A stretch of 64,000 nt of DNA from Lytechinus pictus. Its lineage: Eukaryota > Echinodermata > Echinoidea > Temnopleuroida > Toxopneustidae. The notes beneath the pieces were generated by a model. The model did no database searches, had not been told where the DNA came from, and worked only from the letters and a program-made list of their open reading frames with translations. Location of the stretch: positions 14,234,001-14,298,000 of the forward strand of contig NC_087257.1 in assembly GCF_037042905.1 (NCBI RefSeq). Reading direction: 5' to 3'. Of the stretch, positions 42,001 through 54,000 are shown piece by piece. Position numbers and translations under genes: made by a program. Position 1 is the first letter of the stretch. The number at the start of each line of letters is the position of its first letter.

Positions 42001-45000
42001 TGAGCAAGGAGATTGCGAGTATGCGGAACCACATGTATTTTCAAACTTTCTATTAATTTGGGGGAGTACTCTAATTTGTTCCTGCAACACTTTTTTATTT
42101 GTATCATTCAGAGATTTGTGAAGCAGGAGAGTACTCCCCATCAGGATTTGTTCCTTGCATGCTGTGTCCTATTGGTACTTACCAGAGTGGAACTCGACGA
42201 AGTCAATGCCACGAGTGTCCAGGCGAGACTACAACACTGCAGACGGGTTCAACTGATGCATCTATGTGTGTTGGTAAGAACTTGGTCTAAATCACTGGCG
42301 TACATAAATAAATGAATAGAATACAGTTAAGATTTTTTTTTTATGATTAAAAGAAATCACAGGGGAGAAACATGGGAGATAGAAATTAAAATAAAATGAA
42401 AGCTTGTAAAACTTTATGAATATAACATAAAAATCCAGCACAATTTATTAAATTTTTGTAATAGAAAGGTCAAAATTTTCATTCGCTCACAATTTCTTTA
42501 CAAATTTTGTCCCATACGCCATGTCTGGCCCCTCAACAGTTTGGCTCATATATGCTACTGATAAAAAAATCAGTTAATTATCCATTGGGATTAGGTTATT
42601 TCTCGAACTTGCCTAACATGCCTGTAGGGGTACTGAATGACGATTTTTTTTTTAATCTGAAGAACTGATGACTATTAGCATATATATTTTTTGTAACCGG
42701 CTATGTAGGGATTATGCCTTAGCTTCAAACTGTGTAAGATTGTACTATATCCTGGTTCAAAATTCTTTACATTGTTTAGTGTGCATTACAAGTTATTCCA
42801 TGTGTTTTCTTACTTCTACATTCTGCTTCATCAGGATCTGTACATTGGTGATATTTACTAACACTCGAGGTCGGCCATTACATTATTATTTCGATAATCA
42901 TGTATTCATTAACTGAACTGAAGCCTACATTAATGGCCATCTCACCATGAACCTGAACAATTATTGATTTTTATTTGACTTCCATCATAACAGTGTTGGA
43001 GGAGGTGCATTTTTCATCAATTAACAAATATTTAGACAATTTTCAAACACCCAATTTCATTTTTCTCACAGATATCGATGAATGTGCAAGCCTCCCATGT
43101 CAACAGGGTGCATCCTGTGTTGATGGAATCAACTCATATACATGCTTATGTAGGGAAGGTTATAGAGGGCGTTTGTGTGCCGATCCCATTCTGTGGTGCG
43201 ACTCTGGTCCTTGCGTCAACGGAGGATCTTGTGTGGAGGAAGGTTACGGGTTCTCATGCATTTGTGCTCCTGGATATACAGGTATGGTATGTTTACTCCC
43301 GGGGGTATTGTGCCCACACTATAATTGGTTTAGTGCCACGGGTAATGTGAAACTCAAGATGTTTTACCTCATTTTTCGTGGTAGCCATCTTGGAGTTCAA
43401 AATGTTGGTCCCACAGGTGTTCAGATCGATGGGGATACAGAATGCAAGTTCTTTCTGACGGATGCGAGCAACTTGACCTTTTTTAATGTTACATACTGTA
43501 TTTGCCCTATTATGTAGCACTATGTGTTATTTTTATGTAGCCATTTTCATTTCAGCCAACAAGTAAGTATCCAAATGTATGCATTATGGGCATCACATCT
43601 TAACCCTAATTCTCCCGGGGGGGACCATAATGCCCCCCCGACAATTTTTGCGATATATCTGCTGTGCACAATGTTTTAACCTCGCCGTTCACTGACCTTT
43701 TACTTTCAAGTCTCGCGCAAATTTTGAGACAAAATTTGTGACGCCCAGGTACGCAGTTCCGCCATTACGCAACATTATGTAAGTGCATGTCAGACCCAAA
43801 ATTGCTCATAAATGTGATTTCATGTACAAATACAATGCAAATTGTGTATTTAGCCAAAATTCATAAATGTATCATTATTTCTACTTTTACTGATTAAGCT
43901 TAATTCATTTTGCCTTGTTTAAGATTAGAATTAAGTCTGGAACGATTTCCATTGAAAAAAACAATAAAAAAATAAAAATAAAAAACACAGAAATACATAA
44001 GAAATAAAAAAACAATAAAATGCATAAGAAATCGGTCTTGGTACCAGAATTTTTTTCATTCACAATTGTTAGGAATGCTATAAAGAATATTTTAACCAAA
44101 AAATAGCATTCTAAGAGCTTTATTTAGTGAATCAGAGCAAAAAGTATGATTTCATATATAAATTAGCATAATTAATTCATATAAAATAAAAATATATGAA
44201 TTCAGTGAAATTTACCAATGCAACTGCGTATATTACGTCATTTTCTACCATCATGCAAATTTTCGTTGTGATCGCGCAATCCACGGCTGAGATCTTAGGA
44301 GGGCCATAATGGCCCCCTCCCCCCGGAATGACAAGAATCAAAATACCCCAGGAGATTTAGGGTTAACCCTATCTTAACTGGGCTATTTCGGACCAGTATA
44401 TATGGGGGGTGGGGGTCAATTTTCCCCCTGGCCTTCCCCCTCAGATCTCGGCTGCTGATTGCGCGATCACAACAAAAATTTGCATGATGGTAGAGAATGA
44501 CGTAATCAACGCAGTTGCATTGGTAAATTTCACTGAATTCATATATTTTTATTTTATATGAATTATGCTAATTTATTTATGAAATCATACTTTTTCCTCT
44601 GATTCACTAAATAAAGCTCCTAGAATGCTATTTTTTGGTGAAAATATTCTTTATAGCATACCTAACAATTGTGAATGAAAAGAATTCTGGTGCCAAGACC
44701 GATTTCTTATATATTTTATTGTTTTTTAAATTCTTATGTATTTCTTTGTTTTTTAAAACCTTTGTTTTTTATTGTTTTTCCTGATGAACTTTGTCGAGGA
44801 CCCTTTTGCGATCATGAATAGCATAAAATAAATCCATTTAAACCAACAAAACTAAAAATAATCATACATTTATGATTTTTGGTTGAAAAACACATTTTGT
44901 GTTGACTTTTTACATGGAATCATGTTTTTGAGCAATTTCGGGTCTGACATGCACTTACAAAACGTTGCGTAATTTGGAACCGCGTACCTGGGCGTCACAA

Positions 45001-48000
45001 ATTTGGTCTCAAAAGATGCGCAAGACTTGAAAGTAAAAAGTCAGTGAGCGGCGCAGTCAAAAAAATTTGTACGACGGCGTAGTGAAAAAATTTGTTGAGG
45101 GGGGGTCAAATTGACCCCCCCCCCCCAGTTTAATAAGGGTTAATGTTGTTTATTGTTCATACACTGCAACTGCATCTGAATAATTTCATCACTCTTTCAT
45201 GTTGACAGGCAACGTATGCGAGACAGAAATAGACTACTGCAATCCACTACCATGCATGAATGATGGAACCTGTATGAACAACGAAGGTGATTTTGAGTGT
45301 TCTTGCCCATTTGGATTTGGTGGTAAGACCTGCTCAGACGAAATAGACTACTGTCAAGAAAATCAGTGCGAAAATGGAAGATGCATAGTCTCTGAACTTG
45401 CATTAGGTGGGTACTTCTGTGAATGTAATGCAGGATTTACAGGATTGACCTGTTCTATCAACATTGACGAATGTAAGAGTAGCCCTTGCTTACATGGCGG
45501 CGACTGCATCGACGGTATCAACAGTTTTACCTGTTCATGTACAACTGGATTTAACGGCCTGGAATGTGAAGGAGACGTTGATCTGTGTGCTGATTGGAAC
45601 TGCCAGAATGGTGGTACATGCAAGGATCTAGGCGACAGCGTAATCTGTGCATGTGATGAAGCCTATGCCGGGCAGCACTGTGAAGAAGTTAGAACAGCTT
45701 GCAGTGACTCCCCCTGCAGAAATGGAGGAACATGCTCAGCTGTTGAAAACACAACATTGGCATACGAATGCTTCTGTACAGAGGGATTCATAGGACAAAT
45801 GTGTGAAACCAAAGTGAACTTCTGTCTGTCCGATCCTTGTAGAAATGGAGCCACCTGTGAGGATGACGTCTTTAGCTACATCTGCCATTGTCCTGCTGGA
45901 TATGAAGGTATGTGGTTCAAGTTGCCAATGGCATGAGCACAAGACATATATCTGGGGTATAACAGTCAATTGAGGCGTCACATTGTGTTTGTTAAAATCG
46001 TGTCATTTAGATGTACATTTATATTACATCTCAAAAGACAACTTTTTTGGATATCCTTTTTTTTTATGATTTTATGGTCTATTTTTATGTTTGCAATAAA
46101 ATTGGCGCTGCTTGTGTGAACTAATTGATAATTTTTCGATATAATACAGACTCTAAGCAGGGTGCTACATAACTTTTTTGAAGCACTTGCCCAGTCGGGC
46201 AAGTAAATTTTCAAATAGTTGGAAAATACTTGCCCGAATACAGATTTCACTTGCCCGAAAAAATCCTTCAAAACAAGTTATAGCCTTATAGTTTTACATA
46301 CCATACCATTGACGGCTTAAAAAATACATTTTTCAACATGACTACTGATGTACCTTGTAGTTGTATTTCTTTTTTTCAATGATTCTTATCTTGAACATCA
46401 TGACAAAATATATGGTAAATATGCTCTTTAATCAATTTCCTAATCTCATACATTTTCTATATATTTTGGAGGGGACTAGGACACACAATAAAAAAAAGGG
46501 GAAATCACTGAAAATAACCAGAGAAAAAAAATAAGAGAGGGGGAGAGAATGAAAGAAAAAAAAGTAAGAAGAAAGACAGAAAGGACGAAGAAATAAAGAA
46601 AGGAAGAAAGAACAAAAAAGAAATAAAGAAAGAGAGAGAGAATGGCTGCGGGGAAGAGAAAGATGGAAAGAAAGGAAGAAAGAAGGGTAAGGAGGATGGA
46701 AAGAAAAAAAATGAGAGGAAGAGAAAAGAAGGAAAGAAAGGAATGAATAAAAGGAAAAAAAGAAAGAAAAGAGGTAAACAGAAAGGAAGGAAACCAGAGA
46801 AAGGAGAGAAGGAAGAAAGAAAAGGTATAAGGATAGATGGAAGGAAGGAAAAAAAAGAAAAGATAGATACAACAAAAGACAGAAAGAAATGAAGGAAGGA
46901 ATGAAGGAAAGAGATGAAGGAAGGCAGAAAGAAAAAATATGGAAGAAAAGAAAGGATGGATGGAAAAAAAACGAAAGATCAAAAGAACAAAAGACCAAAA
47001 AAAAGAAAATCAGAAAGAAAGAAGGAAAGAAAGAAAGAAGGGAGAAAGGAAAGAAGAAAATAAAATAAAAACTGAGGGGAAGAAAAAGGAATGAATAAAA
47101 AAAGAAAAAAGGTAAAAAGAAAGAAAGAAAAAGAAAAGGTAAAGGATTGATGGAAGGAAGGAAACAAGAAAACGAGAGAAAGGAAGATAGGAAGAAAGAA
47201 AAGGTATAAGGATAGATGGAAGGAAGGAAAAAAAATAGAACGAAAGACAGAAAGAAATGAAGGAAGGAATGAAGGAAAGAGATGAAGGAAGGCAGAAATA
47301 AAAAAATAAGGAAGAAAAGAAAGAATGGATGGAAAAAAGAAAGATCAAAAGAACAAAAGACAGAAAGAAAGAAAGGAAGGAGAAAGAAAGAATGAAAGAC
47401 AAAAAGAAAGGAAGGAATGAAGGAAAGAAATAAAGAAAGAAAAGAAAGAATGAAAGGGATGAAGAAAGTAAGGAAGAAAAAAAGACAGGAAGAAAAGGTA
47501 AAGAATGGATGGACGGAAGGAAGACAGTAAGAAAAATGAAAGGAAGGGGAAAAAGAAGGAAGGATTAAAGAAATAGGTAAACAAAGGTTGGATGGAAGGA
47601 AGAAAGAAAAAAGATAGAAAGAAAAGAATGACAAAAAGAAAGACAGCTATAGTAACAGATAAAATGAACAAAAGAAGGAAGGAAATTTAAAGATATAAAG
47701 AGAGATTCAAAAGAAGGAAAGATAGGCAGAAAGAAAGAAAATAGAGAGGAAGAAAGCTCAAACTATCCAGTCATAAATAAAGAAGAAAATTTATCAATTT
47801 CCTTGGCAAAAAAAATAGTTATGAAAGAAACCTCGTTCGTCAACATACACACAAATGCATATGTGGGACTGTCAAACAATGTATTTCAGTGTGTGCGATA
47901 CAGACGATCATTCGAAACCCAATCTTTTTTAAAGGAGAATGAAACTCTTGGAGCAAGTTAGCTTTTGTGAAAGCAGAAAAATCAAAGAAGAAGGTTAACA

Positions 48001-51000
48001 AAAGTTTGAGTAAAATAGGACTAGCAATAGAAGAGTTATGAGCATTTGAATGTCGTGATCACTAATGCTATGGAGATCCTCTCGTTGGCAACGCAACCAA
48101 GATCTATGATATCACAGATGAACAACTCTCCCCTTTTGGACACTGAAAATATACCCCAAAACATCTCTTTTTGCTCATTCTAATCATATGACAAACGATT
48201 CATCAATGATATAATGTTGTGAAACCTCTGTACTTGTCCTCTCATAAAGAGAACACCTCACCTTGTGATAGATTCTATAAAAGTGAGAATATAAGTGAAA
48301 TAGGTACTAAAGCAATGAGGGAGTTGTACGTGTGTGACATCACAGATCTTGGTCGCATTGCCAATGGGAGGATCTACATGGCATTAGTGATCTCAATATT
48401 CAAATGCTCATAACTTTCTTATTATTCATTCAATCTTCCTCAAACTTTCAACAATATGTTTCTTTGATTTTCTCTTTGATATGGATTCAGCTGGTTTCAA
48501 GGATTTCATTCTCCTTTAAGCATAACAGAAGTGAATATTTCTCCTTTTACTGCTTACAAATGACAGAGCTACCCCCAATTTTTAGGAAATATGGACACTA
48601 CAAGAATTTTCATTGGTAAGAAATGTGAATTTTGACAGTTCTGTGGGAGATTTCTTCCAGAGCAAACTTCGTTCGTGCAGCACCGTAGGACTCCATAGAA
48701 ACTTAACTACATGCATCGGCTGCGTGGACTAGGCGCTAGGTATGCTAGACTGCCATTGATTATGTGTGTGTGTGTAGTCTCTGAGCTGTGTGTTTATTGC
48801 AGAAAATGGGGCAAATTTTGCAATTCGAAAGAAGAAATTAATGATATACTTTTTTGGTCTCTTTTTCTTTTCTATATTTTGATGGTGAAATATGGGAAAT
48901 CTTTCTAAAATATAATTTCCATAGGAGAATTCTGCTTGCCCGATTCGGGCAAGCAGTTTTTGTCTTTGCTTCAAAACACTTGCCCGACTCTAACTTTTAC
49001 TTGCCCCGGGCAATCGGGCAAGCGCTTATGTCGCACCCTGCTCTAAGCTTTTGATTTACTTGTCACTAAATATGACAGTTTTATGATAGGGCATGTATCA
49101 TTGACAATATGAAATACAGAAATTTAAAAACTTGAAATGTTCAGTTACACTTTTCACATGTATTAATTTTTGAAAGATGATCTGAAAAGTTTGAAACCTT
49201 AAAAAATATGATATACTGTGAACTGTCTTTATTTTATGAATTTTATCTTCTTAAAACACATCAAGTAATTTATAGGATATGACACTGAGTGCAAAACTGA
49301 TGGGTATAATAATGATTTAATTATTATAGAATATTTTATTAGTCTTTCGATAATTGTATCCTTACCTTTCCGTCCAAATCTTTCATCGTATCTATGTCAA
49401 AATATTAACATCTCTTAGGTAATTTTGGAGTTCAGGAAAGGAAAGAGCCATGATATCAATGGCTCTGAATAGAGTAATCCATCCATATCTTTTTAAGTGT
49501 TTATATATTTCTTTGTAATACTAGTATTTATGCAATGTATTTTGTTGTAGTTTTTATGTGGTAAACAAAACCAAACCAAACCAAACCACTCAATATCAAG
49601 TCGGTTTTATGTTATTGTTTTATAACTGAATAGATGTCACTTTTTATATGCTGTGGATTCTAACTTTAATCATAAGCACATAAATTTGAATAGAAATATA
49701 GTTTGTGCAGTTCCTTTCTTACAGTTCTGTGATAGGCCATCATTGGCTCTAAGATTAAACTAAACACTTACCTTCATAATTTTTTATAAATAGTTTTAGT
49801 ATAATATTTCTGTGTTCCTTTGCTATTTTGTTTGCTACTCCTTCTCGTTAGCACTTTGAGCCTCTGTAATGAGCTAGATATGAGGCCTTATTAATTGCCT
49901 TTATTATGAATATGTTTATTTACTTTCATTGGTATCATTATTATTATCATTGTTATTATCATTAATATAATTATTATCAGGTAATTTGTCATTTTCATGT
50001 TATCGTTCTATTGCGGAATACTTGTTGCTTGTTTGCATGCTGTAGATTCAAAATTTCAAAATTTCATCATAAGCACGCAATGCCTTCCTTTGAGAGATTG
50101 CCAGTCTCCGGTACATTTAAGATTAAACCAAAAAATTACCTTTTTAATATTTATCAATGGTTTTAGTATAATATTTCTGTGTTCCTTATCTATAACAAAA
50201 TAGATATTAAGCCATATTAATTGCATTTATTATTATTGTTATTTATTATCATTTATTATTATTGTTGATATTAGTATAATTATTATTTATTTAATATTTA
50301 TCAATTATTTATTCATTTAGTAATTTCAGCATCGTTATCCTAATCCTTAGGGCAGTGGTTCAATTAGCAATTTAGGTTTAAACAAATTCCCACTCATCAT
50401 TGTGATATGAATGGTTAAGACCTTAGGAAACACTTCTGTACTCAACAAAGAGTAACGAGTAACAAGAGTAACACATGGAATAAGCTGCCACAAACGAACC
50501 ATGGGTCCCACTGGACCTCTTTAAAACTGCCACGCCATAGTTCTACACTGTACAAGTAGTTTACGGTGGGGCTCAATTCCACTCAAGCCATTTATTGTTT
50601 GTCTAACTACTATGATTGCAACACTACATGATATTGAACTAATATATAGGGTGTCATTTGCATTCTGAAGGGGAAACCTGTTCTGAAATAATACGATGGT
50701 GCGATGACACCCCATGTGGATTGAATGCAACCTGCATTGAAGAGACTGATTCCTTCACCTGCCTATGCAATGTGGGTTACACTGGACCGGGATGTGAGGA
50801 CGTACTAACATTCTGCAATGCCCCAAACCCCTGCCGCAATGGAGCTATTTGCAGTGGGGACTCGGATACATTTCAGTGCCATTGCCCACCTGCATACAAT
50901 GGTAATTCCCTGTGTTTTATAATCCAAATAAAATGGGGGGCTGATTTTTAGACCAAAATTGCGACCCCCGGGTACGCGGTCTCCAAATTAAGCAACATTT

Positions 51001-54000
51001 TGTATGTGCATATTGACAAAAAAATTCTCAAAATCCAATGCAAATAATGTTTTTAGCCCAAAATCATGAAATTTATCATTATTTCTCCGTTCACTGATTA
51101 AACTCAAATAATTTCATCTTGTCTATGGTCAAAATAAAGTCCCTGACAATATACATTGAAAAAAACAATAAAAAATAAAAAGTCGAAAACATAGAAATAC
51201 ATGAGAAATGTATAAAACAATAAAATAAATTAGAAAATTATTGTTCTATTGAATTTAAAGTACATTTGATCAGAATCCTATAAAGGGTATGTGAACAAAA
51301 AAATAGCATTTTAGGGGCCTTATTTTAGTTAATTAGAGCAAACTTTTGATTTCAAGCATAAATTAGTAAAATTAATTAGAAATTAGATTTTACAAACTTA
51401 AGACTTTGATCTTAGAGTTTTGTAGATTATGCCATGGGCAAGGTTTATGCCGATTTCCGTCACAATCACGCGATCAACAGTCGAGATCAGGCCCAACCCC
51501 CCAGTCTTCTTAGGCGTGGAAATAGCCCAGTCTTTTTAGGGTTAAAGATATCGAAATGCTACACTCATATAGGCATAAAAGATCCCGGCTTGATATAGAT
51601 CTATGTACAATATACAATATTTTTGTAAATCTTGATCACAAATTTGTTCTCAAAAGTTGCATGAGAGTAAATTAATCATGAGACATTGCAGTGACATGCT
51701 TTTGTGACTTCTTATTGCACGAAGCGTCCAGGAGGGGGTGGGGGCTTGAAATTTGCCGAATTGTTTAATTAATTTACAATTATGTTTTGCTACAGGTATA
51801 TTATGTGAGCATTTGATCGACCCTTGTGCTGTTTCGCCCTGCTTGAGCGGTGGTACATGTGTTCAGGATCAGCTTTCGTATCAGTGTGATTGTATGCTAG
51901 GATTTGAAGGAATGCACTGTGAAGTTGATCAAAATGAATGTAACAGCAAGTAAGAGAATATTCTGCATATCTTTAAGGCACCCCATTCACACCAAAGTAA
52001 ATTTGTACAAATATATTATTTCCCTTTTAGCGATATAATACATGTATTAAATGTACAGAAGGCACACCTTCAATAGGATTCTCAAAAATTACATTAATGA
52101 TAAAAGAGAAAGTACATGTATATTTGATTTTTTTTCTCCTAAGTATAGTCTGACAGTTCTAACAATAATACCACAATGTTACCAATGCTATTTGAAGGGA
52201 GAATAAGGACCGTGTTGAAAATATATATTTTTTTTAAAGTAATAGTTTTTAGGCCCATTTAGAAACAAATTCATGTTAATTCAATCTTGAAGTATCGTAC
52301 ACACATACACCTTTCTAAATCAGGGATGGTCCGGGCTAAAAATATTTATATCTAAATAAATAGAGTAAATTTCACAGAGTGAAATGCTGAAAATTTCATC
52401 AAAATCAGATAACAAATAACATAGTTATTGAATTTTAAAGGTTATCAGTTATATGCACATCGTCATGAATACTCATTAGGTGGGCTGATGATGTCATATC
52501 CCCACTTTCCTTTTTTTATGTTATTACATGAAATCATAATGTTTTCATTTTTTCATACATGTGTAAATGATGTGTCTCATTTATGATGAAATAAGTTGCG
52601 GCAATAAATAACTAATGCACTTCATCAGTTGTCAGTCCAATTGTTTTAAAAGTTATTGGTAGAAAGATTGAATAAACCTAATTTCATTATAATGAAATAC
52701 AAAAGAACAAGTGCAGATATGACATCATCAGCCTTCCTAATGAATATTCATGAAGACATGCCAAGAACCATTTTACCGGAATAATGCAAATATTTAAAAT
52801 TCAATAACTGGTCAAATTTTCAACATTTTGCTCAGTACATCTTTATAAATCTCATTTTCCCCCTCTCGTAATGTATTTGGAGTGTTGTCATATTGAGGCG
52901 TTCTTTTAGATGTGTATTTCCATGTATTGATATAATCATTATGTGTTCCTCTCCTATAGTCCATGTGAGCATGGAACCTGCACCAATACCCCAGGCTCTT
53001 TTGAATGCGAATGTGAAGCAGGGTACACTGGGGTTACCTGTTCAGAAGATGTCCTATGCAGCCCAAATCCTTGTGAAAATGGAGGAATCTGTGAGAACCT
53101 GAACACAAGATATCGGTAATTTACATATTAAACACATTATCAAATGCACATTGGAACTAATCTTTGCAATATTGTTAAATACTGGTAAACAAATACTGAC
53201 AATATGTTAGTGAATATTAATTATTGCTATGATATTTATTTTTATTTCTATTATCATTATTTTTATTTTTTATTTATTCATTAATTATTTTTTTTCATTT
53301 ATTTTATATTTATGTATTTATTTTCATTATTATTATCATTTTTTTTTTGGGGGGGGGATATCATGACATTGCTCCAATGACAATTCATCCAGGCTGTATT
53401 TTGTCTAAGGGTACAGGCGGCAATAGTGTTTTATGTTAGGTTCAGATCAGGGAAAGTTTAGTCCAGGGTTGGAATTGGTCATTCCATTAGTGTGTGTGTG
53501 GAATTTACAACGGAGCAATTGTCGTCAGAACAAATTTCATGGAACCAATTTTTTTAATTACATGTACACAAAAGGTTCAGGAGTGGGGGAGAAATTTTTT
53601 AATCAGGTTTGATAATTTCTGACTACCAGTCTTGTGAATTATACATTTTCTATTAGTTGCGAATGTGCCTTAGGATTCAGGGGACGAACTTGCGGTACCC
53701 AAATAGACTACTGTCGACAAAACCCTTGCATTGGTCAAAATACTGACCACTGCGAGAATCTAGTTGGTAGTTACATGTGTACCTGTAAGACTGGATTCTC
53801 AGGATCACGATGTGAGACAGAGATTGACGAGTGTGCAGAGTCACCGTCCCCGTGTCTGAATGGTGGAAGCTGCATCAACCAATGGGGGAGTTTCACATGC
53901 CAATGTCAACCGGGCTTCACAGGTGACCGTTGCGATGTAAGTATAGTTGTGATTACATTTTGTCTCCTTTTATTTAATCACCAATAAAATTGTATGACTA

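Larger units (their letters stand above)
46158..49040. mobile_element. hAT-like non-autonomous DNA transposon with nested insertions
   Basis: CAGGGTGCTACATAA at 46158 mirrors TTATGTCGCACCCTG ending 49040. The duplication CTCTAAG flanks it at 46151-46157 and 49041-49047. Subterminal regions carry many TTGCCCG/CGGGCAA words in both orientations. The interior is a purine tract (46495-47770) and a foldback element (47929-48519). No transposase frame. CAGGG ends and a 7-8 bp duplication suggest hAT, tentatively. Confidence 0.65.

Noticed and set aside
45363..45981. - strand frames opposite the large EGF exon
   Set aside because: Antisense shadows of a strongly coding exon with conserved cysteines on the + strand.
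46432..47634. 400-codon open frame on the - strand
   Set aside because: It encodes almost only S, F, L and P because it reads the complement of the polypurine tract. No domain, and parallel long frames exist in the other registers.
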